From the NCBI RefSeq assembly GCF_038630985.1, contig NZ_CP152049.1:2561501-2625500 (forward strand): a stretch of 64,000 nt of DNA, written 5' to 3'. Below the pieces are notes generated by a model that saw only the letters and a list, made by a program, of their open reading frames with translations, had not been told where the DNA came from and did no database searches. Positions 17,899-26,037 of this stretch are shown here, one piece after another; the stretch's first letter is position 1, and every line of letters begins with the position of its first letter. Both the position numbers and the translations under genes were made by a program. Origin of the DNA: Paenibacillus sp. FSL H8-0548. GTDB lineage: Bacteria > Bacillota > Bacilli > Paenibacillales > Paenibacillaceae.

Positions 17899-20178
17899 TT
17901 GAATTGGGGAAGAGGAAACTTCACGCGAAGTGTGGCGTTTCGATTGATTCTATCGTATGCAGTGATCTTATGCATCCCTGTTATTCTTAGTGTAATCATA
18001 TATGGCCAAACAAGGGGAATCGTGAAATACGAGATCGAACGGGCAAGCAGCGCAATGCTGCAGCAAGTAAGATATATTGTGGACGGGGAGCTGCTTCAGA
18101 CGGAGAGTCTGGCTGCGCAGTTAGCCATTCATTCGGATGTTCGCAGATTGCTGGCTTCGGACGCTAAGGTAAACGCTTACAATATCTATGGGATGAAACA
18201 GGAACTAAACAAATTGTTATCCGTCAACGATTTCATTAAGGAAATTTATCTTTATTCAAAGCCTTTACAGTCGGTTCTCTCAAGTGAAACCTATCTAAAG
18301 GAACAATCTTTTTACGAGATAAAGCATCAGACGCACAATTTTGCCTACGAGGACTGGCTGGAGTTGATAAATCGGTACCAGACGGGGGAGTATGTGCTGC
18401 TTCCACTCGAGAATCAAGGGAAGATTATCTATACTCCATCCTATATTCGCTCATTGCCGATGCAGGCGACTGCCGATTCGGCGGGTACGCTGATCATACC
18501 GCTCAATGTCGAGAAGATCATGACGATGCTGGAAAACATTGATTGGGTGGAGCAAGGTCAAGTATTCATTATGAATTCGAATGACCAAATCCTGATTCAG
18601 AATGCCGAAGAATCGCAAATTTCTCCTTCGTCGTACCAGGAGTGGAGTGATCGCGGGACGGGCACCTTTACCGGCATATTCCAAGGAATGGAGTCGATGA
18701 TTACGATCGAGTCGTCTGCTACGACGGGCTGGAAGTACATCAGCGTGTTTCCGATCGAAGTTTTCTGGGAGCGCGCAGGGGTCATTCAGACGATGAATGT
18801 ATTCGGGCTTTTGCTTTGCCTTGCAATTGGCGGCACGGTTATTTATTATTTCGCGCGTAAAAACTACGATCCGATTAAACAATTGGTTAGCGTCTTTTCC
18901 CGGAGTTCTTCGCAGGGAACTGGAGCGTACTTGGACGAATATTCATTCATTCGGAGAAGCGTGCTGGAGACCATTCAAGAGCGGGACGACATGAATAATA
19001 AAAACGTTCAGCAGCTTCGAGTTTTACAGGATTACTATTTAGGAAGATTGTTGAAAGGACAGGGTGACCGGAACGTCCCGCTCGCGGAGCTGGCGAAGGC
19101 GCACAAGCTGTCTTGGAGGACCGATCATTTCGCGGTGCTGTTGTTTTATATTGAGAGCGTCGAGGGAGAATTAAAGGATCTAGCCTTGTCACAGTTTATT
19201 GTGTCCAATATCGTGAAGGATATGGTCGGCGACCGTTTAACGATACATTTTACGGATGTAGACGGTATGCTCGCGGCGGTTGTGAACGTCGATCCGGATC
19301 GGACTCAGCAATGGAAGGATGATATAGAGGATAATTTAGCACAAGCTTACGAATTTATCACGGTCCGCTATAAGCTTCGCTTCACGACGGTGGGCAGCGA
19401 ACTGCAAACTGGCTTGGACCATGTACATCTGGCCTTTCTTCAAGCCTTGGAAGCCCAAGAATACCGTATCGTGCTGGGAGAAAGCTTGTTGATCTGGTAC
19501 GGAAACATAAAACCGACTGAAAGCAGTTATTTCTTTACTGTGAACGACCAGATGATTCTGATCAATTTCTTGAAAGCCGACGAGTTCGAGAAAGCGAAGC
19601 AGATGATCGACAACGTCATACAAGAAGCGTTCCAAAGGGATAGATCGCATGAAATCGCAAGATGCGTCCTGCTTGACGTAGCGACGACACTGATCAAGAT
19701 GATTCCCGACCAAGATCAGGCTGGCATCGCATGGGATGAATGGCGGCCGCTCAAGCGACTATTGTCATGCTCTACGAAGCTGGAATTCCAACAAGAGCTG
19801 TTCGATATATTTGATCGGGTATGCACGCTGCTCCGCAGCAGGCAGAACGGACAAATGAGCGTTGGAATCGGTGAGAAAGTTATCGAATTCGTGCAAGAGA
19901 ACTATAGCGACAAGAATTTGAGCGTGTCATTGATCGGAGATCAATTCCGGCTATCTCCTCAGTACGTATCCCGATTATTCCGTGAGCAGACGGGGCAAGT
20001 GGGATTGCATGACTATATTAGCCAGACCCGCATAGAAGCCGCGAAGGCACTATTATTAGAAGGAACCAGCATCGAAGAGACGTCGGCTCGTGTCGGATTC
20101 GCAAGCAGCCATGCTTTTATTCGCGTATTCAAGAAGTATGAAGGCATCACGCCAGGGAAATACAAGACGATCCAGTAA
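17899..20178 (+). CDS. Membrane-anchored AraC regulator with extracellular sensor domain
   Basis: One-component sensor regulator of about 759 aa. A transmembrane helix at about residues 17-38, an extracellular Cache-type domain to about 290, and a second helix (about 297-318) are followed by a cytoplasmic region and an AraC DNA-binding domain at about 660-757 (QYVSRLFREQTGQVGLHDY; a second HTH ending in GKYKTIQ). There is no receiver or kinase domain, so signal transmission must be direct through the membrane. ATG 17893 lies only one base after GGGGG, so I prefer TTG 17899, seven bases away. It heads the locus with the binding protein, permeases, GH67 and GH2, and probably activates it in response to an extracellular sugar. 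Confidence 0.88.
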   Translation: MNWGRGNFTRSVAFRLILSYAVILCIPVILSVIIYGQTRGIVKYEIERASSAMLQQVRYIVDGELLQTESLAAQLAIHSDVRRLLASDAKVNAYNIYGMKQELNKLLSVNDFIKEIYLYSKPLQSVLSSETYLKEQSFYEIKHQTHNFAYEDWLELINRYQTGEYVLLPLENQGKIIYTPSYIRSLPMQATADSAGTLIIPLNVEKIMTMLENIDWVEQGQVFIMNSNDQILIQNAEESQISPSSYQEWSDRGTGTFTGIFQGMESMITIESSATTGWKYISVFPIEVFWERAGVIQTMNVFGLLLCLAIGGTVIYYFARKNYDPIKQLVSVFSRSSSQGTGAYLDEYSFIRRSVLETIQERDDMNNKNVQQLRVLQDYYLGRLLKGQGDRNVPLAELAKAHKLSWRTDHFAVLLFYIESVEGELKDLALSQFIVSNIVKDMVGDRLTIHFTDVDGMLAAVVNVDPDRTQQWKDDIEDNLAQAYEFITVRYKLRFTTVGSELQTGLDHVHLAFLQALEAQEYRIVLGESLLIWYGNIKPTESSYFFTVNDQMILINFLKADEFEKAKQMIDNVIQEAFQRDRSHEIARCVLLDVATTLIKMIPDQDQAGIAWDEWRPLKRLLSCSTKLEFQQELFDIFDRVCTLLRSRQNGQMSVGIGEKVIEFVQENYSDKNLSVSLIGDQFRLSPQYVSRLFREQTGQVGLHDYISQTRIEAAKALLLEGTSIEETSARVGFASSHAFIRVFKKYEGITPGKYKTIQ

Positions 20179-20239
20179 CGGCTAAGAAACACTATGCTGA
20201 AGCAAGGGGGCACATATTACGGAAACACGATATTTTGGT

Positions 20240-21844
20240 TTGCTGAGGAAGAGTTGGATCATAATCATCTGCTTAATCTTATTAACGATCATTTTTTTTA
20301 TAGTGAATCGAACAGAAGATATCACGCCGAAGAAGAGGGGGGTGGAGTCCTCGAATCAAGAACAGAGCAGTCCAGCAGCATCTGCTGAGCCATTCGAATA
20401 TCCGATGGAAGGACTTCCCGAACTGACGTTAATGACGGAGTTCCCCGATATGGGGACGCCGAATCAAGGGCTTATCGACGATGAATATGAGAAACGAACG
20501 GGAATCGCGATTCGACATCTCGGTGGCGTCCCCATGCAGGATAATAAATTCAAATATCTTCTTGCTTCTGGAAACATGCCGGACATCTTCATGAATAACT
20601 GGCTTCAATTTCCGGGAGGTCCTGAGAAGGCGATCGAGCAGGGATATATTTTGCCGCTTAACGATGTCATCGATCGGTATGCGCCAAATTTTAAGCGAAT
20701 GCTTGAAGAAAATCCTGAGATTGATAAAATGGTGAAGACGGACAGCGGCATCTATTATGCTTTCCCCTTTATACGCTCGGAAGAGGGGAAGGTATACGGC
20801 GGGCCAATCGTTCGCAAGGATTGGCTTGACGAGTTGGGGCTCCCTATTCCTACTACGATCGACGAATGGTACGTGACCTTGACAGCATTCAAGCAGAAAA
20901 AAGGGGCGAAAGCACCGTTGACGCTGCGAGCTTTATTCATGGGTGAGCGAACAGCCGGCTTCGCGGGGGCGTTTGGTGTCATGGGGAATTTCTACGTCAA
21001 GGATGGGAAAGTAAAGTACGGTTACCTAGAACCAGAATATCGGGAATATTTGGCGACGATGAGCAAGTGGTACCTTGAAGGATTAATCGATAAAGATTTT
21101 GCCGTTCTAGATTTGGAATCCGTGGACTATAAGATGACTTCCGGGGCAAGTGGTGCAACGATCGGATGGAACGCCTACATCGAGAAATATAACCTCGCGG
21201 CACCGTACAATGACCCAGCAGCTCATTATACAGCCGCTCCCTATCCGACGCTGAGAGAAGGGGAGGTCCCGGAATTCGGGCAGCTCGACAATGCGTATGC
21301 GGGTACTAGCTCTGCTGCAATCAAAGCCACGACGAAAAACTTGGAAGCAGCGGTTCGGTGGTTGGATTATGGATATTCGGAAGAAGGCAGCCTGCTGAAT
21401 GCGTTCGGTATTGAAGACTTAACGTATACGCTGGAGAACGGACAGGTAGTGTATACGGATTTGGTCACAACGAACCCGGACGGATTATCAAGTGATCAGG
21501 TTATGCTTCAATACGCGCACCAAACGAACTTTCCAATGATCCAGAGGGACTCGCAGCTGGCGTGGAAGTTTGAAGAAACGAATGAGGCCGTTGAAGTTTG
21601 GAGAATGACGAAGCATGAAGACTATTTGCTGCCCCCGATAACACCTACGACTGAGGAAGTGGGCGAGTTGTCCACGTTAATGGACGGGATTAGCGAATAC
21701 GTAAGAGATGCAGAGCTTCGGATCATTCTAGGCGTGGACCCCATCGACGCTTACGACAATATGGTGGAGCAGCTAAAGCTGCTCGGGATCGAACGGATTT
21801 TAGAAATTAAACAAGCGGCATACCAACGATATGTAAACAGATGA
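20240..21844 (+). CDS. Extracellular solute-binding protein with uncleaved membrane anchor
   Basis: Family 1 solute-binding protein, about 534 aa, of the LplA/YtcQ type. The N-terminus is a basic stretch plus an Ile/Leu-rich helix (about residues 5-22) with no lipobox, followed directly by a polar linker, so it is probably membrane-anchored rather than lipidated. TTG 20240 has no ribosome site; in the same frame ATT 20216 lies five bases after AAGGGGG and could be the real, non-standard start. It lies 61 bases after the AraC sensor gene and is followed by a terminator, so it is co-transcribed with the sensor rather than with the permeases. It might present ligand to the sensor. Confidence 0.82.
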   Translation: MLRKSWIIIICLILLTIIFFIVNRTEDITPKKRGVESSNQEQSSPAASAEPFEYPMEGLPELTLMTEFPDMGTPNQGLIDDEYEKRTGIAIRHLGGVPMQDNKFKYLLASGNMPDIFMNNWLQFPGGPEKAIEQGYILPLNDVIDRYAPNFKRMLEENPEIDKMVKTDSGIYYAFPFIRSEEGKVYGGPIVRKDWLDELGLPIPTTIDEWYVTLTAFKQKKGAKAPLTLRALFMGERTAGFAGAFGVMGNFYVKDGKVKYGYLEPEYREYLATMSKWYLEGLIDKDFAVLDLESVDYKMTSGASGATIGWNAYIEKYNLAAPYNDPAAHYTAAPYPTLREGEVPEFGQLDNAYAGTSSAAIKATTKNLEAAVRWLDYGYSEEGSLLNAFGIEDLTYTLENGQVVYTDLVTTNPDGLSSDQVMLQYAHQTNFPMIQRDSQLAWKFEETNEAVEVWRMTKHEDYLLPPITPTTEEVGELSTLMDGISEYVRDAELRIILGVDPIDAYDNMVEQLKLLGIERILEIKQAAYQRYVNR

Positions 21845-21873
21845 CCTCCGACCCTCGGAGGTCGTCTTTTTTT
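21843..21873 (+). terminator. Intrinsic terminator
   Basis: GACCTCCGA and TCGGAGGTC form a perfect 9-bp stem on a CCC loop, followed by a run of seven T. It separates the sensor/binding-protein pair from the permease operon. Confidence 0.9.
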
Positions 21874-21972
21874 AAAATATAGGAAAGGATATCATTTCAC
21901 CATACTTTCTCTATATTTCTGGGAATGAAACGGCTGGCGCCACCAAAGAACGGCGACAGCCGTTTCACCTTG
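21874..21972 (+). repeat. Palindromic intergenic element, 99-bp copy
   Basis: Begins on the terminator T-tract with AAAATATAGGAAAGG and ends at CGTTTCACCTTG. It forms two hairpins: AT-rich arms (AAATATAG and CTATATTT) and GAAACGGCTG with CAGCCGTTTC. The remaining 190 bases to the permease start hold no gene; I see no convincing promoter there, though transcription must start between here and 22162. Confidence 0.87.
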
Positions 21973-22161
21973 TTTCATAGGTCAAATTCTTCAAATGGTT
22001 CATTCGTTTCAAGCTGACACTCGCTATTTCCTCGTTATCGTACATCAGTTTCCGTTATTGAACATTGTTTGCAGGAAGCGTTTTCGATACATTGATGGAG
22101 TGACGGAGCGTCAGGCTCGAGTCCTGCTAGGGTAAATTTTTCATAAGGAAGTGATGACGAT

Positions 22162-23097
22162 ATGGCAGCTCATGCGCAAGTCAAGGGTGTAGATACAACT
22201 CCGCTCTGGAAACATGTTAAAAAGGAATGGAAGCTATATTCGTTTCTAATTCTACCCGTAATCTACTTTATTATTTTTAAGTATGCGCCGATGATCGGGA
22301 ACATTATTGCTTTCCGGAAGTATAGAGGCGGACCGAATATCTTAGGCTCGGAATGGGTCGGATTTACGTACTTCGAGATGTTTATGAAGGATCCAACGTT
22401 TTGGAGAGCCTTCTTCAACGATCTAACCTTAAGCGTAAGCTATCTCGTGGTTAAATTTCCGCTTACCTTGATATTCGCGTTGTTGTTGAACGAATTGCAG
22501 AGAATCAAGTGGAAGAAGTTTGTGCAAACGGTTTCGTACCTTCCCCATTTTATTTCCGTGGTCATCGTAGCGGGAATGGTCAAGGAGATGGTCTCCTTGA
22601 CGGGGCCGATCAACAATGTGCTCTCTTATCTCGGATTCGAGAAGATTTCGTTTATTTCCTTACCGGAGTGGTTTCCGACGATTTATGTTACTTCCGGCGT
22701 CTGGCAAAGTTTAGGGTGGGGAACGATTCTGTATTTGGCGGCGATGACCGGCATCAATACGGCACTGTATGAAGCGGCAAAGATCGATGGCGCGAGTCGG
22801 CTGCGATTAGCAATGCACGTTACAATTCCCGGCATTCTGCCGACGGTGATGGTGCTCTTGATCCTGGATATCGGCAGCATTCTGGGCTCGAATTTTGAGA
22901 AAATCTTACTTTTGTACAATCCTTTAACCTATGAAACGGCAGACGTCATCTCAACCTACGTTTACCGAATGGGCATCACCGGGGGCAACTTTAGTTATGC
23001 GACAGCGGTCGGGTTGTTCGAAGGCATCATCGGACTGATCCTGGTGACGATTGCGAACGAAGTATCGAAGAGGACTACAAATTCCAGCCTATGGTAG
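22162..23097 (+). CDS. CUT1 ABC transporter permease (LplB type)
   Basis: 311 aa with six predicted membrane helices, the first at about residues 28-48 (FLILPVIYFIIFKYAPMIG, typical of the LplB subgroup). The EAA loop YEAAKIDGASRLRLAMHVTI is present. AAGGAAG precedes ATG 22162. First gene of a three-gene importer (permease, permease, binding lipoprotein). LplB-type systems usually carry larger oligosaccharides, in keeping with the downstream alpha-glucuronidase, so aldouronic acids are a reasonable guess at cargo. Confidence 0.9.
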   Translation: MAAHAQVKGVDTTPLWKHVKKEWKLYSFLILPVIYFIIFKYAPMIGNIIAFRKYRGGPNILGSEWVGFTYFEMFMKDPTFWRAFFNDLTLSVSYLVVKFPLTLIFALLLNELQRIKWKKFVQTVSYLPHFISVVIVAGMVKEMVSLTGPINNVLSYLGFEKISFISLPEWFPTIYVTSGVWQSLGWGTILYLAAMTGINTALYEAAKIDGASRLRLAMHVTIPGILPTVMVLLILDIGSILGSNFEKILLLYNPLTYETADVISTYVYRMGITGGNFSYATAVGLFEGIIGLILVTIANEVSKRTTNSSLW

Positions 23098-23112
23098 AAA
23101 GGAGACGATCTC

Positions 23113-23988
23113 GTGAAGCGAATCTCATTAACCTTTAACATGTTTAATGTTCTAAACGGATTATTCATGATTCTGATTGTGCTGCTTACTTTATACCCGT
23201 TCGTCTATCTCGTAGCACAGTCCTTCAGTTCGGAAGCAGCCATCTATGCTGGCAAGGTAACCATCTTCCCAGTGGAGTTTACGACGAAGACCTACGAAGT
23301 CATATTGAGCAAGCCTGACTTCTTCCGTTACTACTGGAATACGATTGTTTATTCGGTGGTAGGCACGCTTATTGCGGTAGCAGCGACGGCCGTTATGTCT
23401 TATCCGCTTTCGAAAGACAAGCTGCGCCTTAACAAGTTTTTTATCCCGTTTGTGTTGTTTACGATGTATTTTGGCGGTGGTCTCATACCGAACTACATCC
23501 TGATTGCGAAGACATTAGATATGCGAGATACGATCTGGGCCATCGTTGTTCCAGGGGCGATCAGCGCCTTCAATGTCATCTTGATGAAGACGTTTTTCGC
23601 CAGCCTGCCAAACGAATTGGAAGAAGCGGGACGCGTTGACGGTCTGGGTGTGTTCGGCATATTTACAAGAATTATTCTTCCTTTATCCAAGCCCATTCTG
23701 GTAACGATTATGTTATTCGTCATGGTTGGCATGTGGAACAACTGGTTCGGACCTTCACTTTATTTGCAGTCGAAGGAGAAATGGCCTGTCGCCTTGTATT
23801 TGAAACAAATTATCGACAACGCGGTCAGTCCGACCGAAATCGGGGCTACTTCCGATCAGACCAGTCAAATCGCGGCAAGCATTAAATCGACAGCTATGGT
23901 ACTCACCTCTTTGCCTATCATCTGCATATATCCGTTCGTGCAGAAGTATTTCGTGCAAGGGATGATGATTGGGGCTGTCAAGGGGTAA
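23113..23988 (+). CDS. CUT1 ABC transporter permease (YtcP type)
   Basis: 291 aa, six helices, EAA loop EEAGRVDGLGVFGIFTRIIL and the subgroup's C-terminus QKYFVQGMMIGAVKG. GTG start with AAAGGAG upstream, 15 bases after the first permease. Partner of the LplB-type permease and of the lipoprotein that follows at 24061. Confidence 0.9.
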   Translation: MKRISLTFNMFNVLNGLFMILIVLLTLYPFVYLVAQSFSSEAAIYAGKVTIFPVEFTTKTYEVILSKPDFFRYYWNTIVYSVVGTLIAVAATAVMSYPLSKDKLRLNKFFIPFVLFTMYFGGGLIPNYILIAKTLDMRDTIWAIVVPGAISAFNVILMKTFFASLPNELEEAGRVDGLGVFGIFTRIILPLSKPILVTIMLFVMVGMWNNWFGPSLYLQSKEKWPVALYLKQIIDNAVSPTEIGATSDQTSQIAASIKSTAMVLTSLPIICIYPFVQKYFVQGMMIGAVKG

Positions 23989-24060
23989 TCGATATAATCG
24001 GAAGGGCTAAAGACGTTTCCGTTATATATAGGCTCGAACCAAAAAAAGGGAGGCAGTACT

Positions 24061-25734
24061 ATGAGATTCAGCAAAGTAATGGTAACGGTTACAATGGCGT
24101 TTATGCTCGTGTTTATGGCGGCATGCTCATCCGCCAACGAAGGCTCATCGGGTAAAGACACACCTGCTGCATCGAATGGCGCAGGCACGAATGAAGCGGC
24201 AGCCGAGACGGCGAATTACACCTTTGGAGAAGACCAGACGTTCCACTCCAATGAAGCGGTATCCTACTCCATGATGTACAGCGACCATGAGAATTATCCT
24301 TTAAATAAGAACTGGAGATTATGGAGTGCCATTCAAGAAAAAACGAATGTGACTTTTGATTTGGCCGTCACAGCAAGAACGGAATACGAAAATCAAAAGT
24401 CATTACTGGTGAATAGTGGTGATGCGCCTTATATTATTCCTAAGACGTACGATGAATCCGCCTTCGTAGCTACTGGTCAGATCGTACCCGTCAGCGAATG
24501 GGTGCAATACATGCCGAACTACATGAAAGCAGTGAAGGATTGGGGAATGGAAGCGGATCTCAAGGCTAAGCTGAAGGAAGACGGGAAATATTATATTCTT
24601 CCAGGCATGTGGGAGATCGCCGGCGGCGGTTATTCCTATATTATACGTAAGGATGTATTTGAAGCGGCGGGAGTTGATGTCACGGGCCAAGAAGGGAACT
24701 GGACTTACGAGGACTTCTATGCAGCGATGAAGAAGGTCAAAGAGCATACCGGCGCGGAATATGTCTTCTCTGATCAATTCAAGGGTGAGTCGGCATTAGG
24801 CATTACTTCAGTTCAATATGGTGTCACTGGAGGATGGGCGTTGTCCAATGGCCTGGACTTCGACCATACGAAGCAGCAGTTCACTTTTGCCAATGCATCG
24901 GATGACTTCAAAAACTATCTCGGTTATTTCAATAAGTTGATTACCGAAGGCATTATGGATCCTGAATCCTTCACCCAAGAAGACGATACAGCAAGAGCGA
25001 AGTTCTTCAAAGGCGATACCTACGTGATAAGCGGAATCTATCAGGTACTGGCAGATTTCAAGAGCAAAATGCAAGATCCAAACAGCGAATTATATATGAT
25101 TACACAACCGGGAGGACCGAAAGGAAAGCTTCAGGTTGAGACTTCCCGTTTGGAGAACGGAATCATGATCAGCCAGAACGCGCTCGATGAGTTGGGCGAA
25201 GAGGGCTTTATCAAAATGCTGCGTTTCGTCGACTGGTTCTGGTATTCTAATGAAGGCCAAATGCTCAGCTTGTGGGGTGTAGAAGGTGAAACCTATACAC
25301 TTGAAGGAGACGGAAACGTCAAGCTTAATTCGGATATCTATTTTAACGGGATGAACGAAGGCGCTGCGAAGCAGTTGAACGTGGATTTTGGCTTCGCCGG
25401 AGGGATGTTTGCTTACGGAGGCTCTGAGAAGCTGAAAATGTCCAAAATGACCGAAGGTGAGAAGGACTTCGTGACCCGTGTCCAGTCGACACGAGAGCCG
25501 CGCAAGCTGGCGCCGCCAATCATGGCAACGCCTGAGGAAAGCGAACAGATGAAATTAATCTCAACGCCGCTTATGGATTACGTCAAAACGATGACATTAA
25601 AGTTCATTACCGGTCAAGAAAGCTTTGAAAACTGGGACAAATATTTGAAGCAGGTTGAAGGGAATGGAAGTACGCGGTTTACAGACATGTCAAATGATAT
25701 TTTTCAGAAGACTAAGAGCTTGTTAGGCTATTAA
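24061..25734 (+). CDS. ABC transporter substrate-binding lipoprotein (LplA/YtcQ type)
   Basis: Binding protein of 557 aa. The signal peptide ends MAAC with Cys22 as lipid attachment site, then a Ser/Gly/Asn-rich linker. The large size is typical for binding proteins of LplBC-type importers. AAAGGGAGG precedes ATG 24061. It lies 72 bases after the second permease and is the real partner of that transporter; the other binding protein of this locus (20240) lacks a lipobox. Two palindromic elements and then a terminator follow. Confidence 0.9.
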   Translation: MRFSKVMVTVTMAFMLVFMAACSSANEGSSGKDTPAASNGAGTNEAAAETANYTFGEDQTFHSNEAVSYSMMYSDHENYPLNKNWRLWSAIQEKTNVTFDLAVTARTEYENQKSLLVNSGDAPYIIPKTYDESAFVATGQIVPVSEWVQYMPNYMKAVKDWGMEADLKAKLKEDGKYYILPGMWEIAGGGYSYIIRKDVFEAAGVDVTGQEGNWTYEDFYAAMKKVKEHTGAEYVFSDQFKGESALGITSVQYGVTGGWALSNGLDFDHTKQQFTFANASDDFKNYLGYFNKLITEGIMDPESFTQEDDTARAKFFKGDTYVISGIYQVLADFKSKMQDPNSELYMITQPGGPKGKLQVETSRLENGIMISQNALDELGEEGFIKMLRFVDWFWYSNEGQMLSLWGVEGETYTLEGDGNVKLNSDIYFNGMNEGAAKQLNVDFGFAGGMFAYGGSEKLKMSKMTEGEKDFVTRVQSTREPRKLAPPIMATPEESEQMKLISTPLMDYVKTMTLKFITGQESFENWDKYLKQVEGNGSTRFTDMSNDIFQKTKSLLGY

Positions 25735-25740
25735 TTTTTT

Positions 25741-25936
25741 AAATATAGGAAAGTATATCATTTCGCTATACTTTCTCTATATTTCTCCGGAATGAAACGC
25801 GCCACCGCCATAAGGATAGCGGCAGCCGTTTCACCTTGAAATATAGGAAAGTATATCATTTCGTTATACTTTCTCTATATTTCTCCGGAATGAAACGCGC
25901 CACCGTCATAAGGATAGCGGCAGCCGTTTCACCTTG
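25741..25936 (+). repeat. Two head-to-tail copies of the palindromic element, 98 bp each
   Basis: Copies at 25741-25838 and 25839-25936 differ at only a few positions, with no bases between them. Each has the AT-rich hairpin and then the GAAACG...CGTTTC hairpin. The first copy starts on the six-T run that follows the lipoprotein stop codon. Exact abutment suggests duplication of one copy. Confidence 0.93.
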
Positions 25937-25942
25937 AATAAT

Positions 25943-25997
25943 GGGCTAGGTGTGTGGTCTTCCCAAGGAGGATGCATCTAGCCCTTTGTTTTTGAAA
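25943..25997 (+). terminator. Likely intrinsic terminator of the importer operon
   Basis: GGGCTAG (25943) pairs with CTAGCCC (25977), and the sequence continues TTTGTTTTTG. The loop is long and includes AAGGAGG. It lies beyond the two repeat elements, about 210 bases after the last gene. Confidence 0.5.
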
Positions 25998-26037
25998 TAG
26001 AGGGAAACCATTATTTTTGACTGGAGTGGTGATTGGG

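Noticed and set aside
20194..20388. Small open frame of 64 codons starting at ATG 20194
   Set aside because: It overlaps the binding-protein gene in another frame, has no ribosome site and no protein-like pattern.
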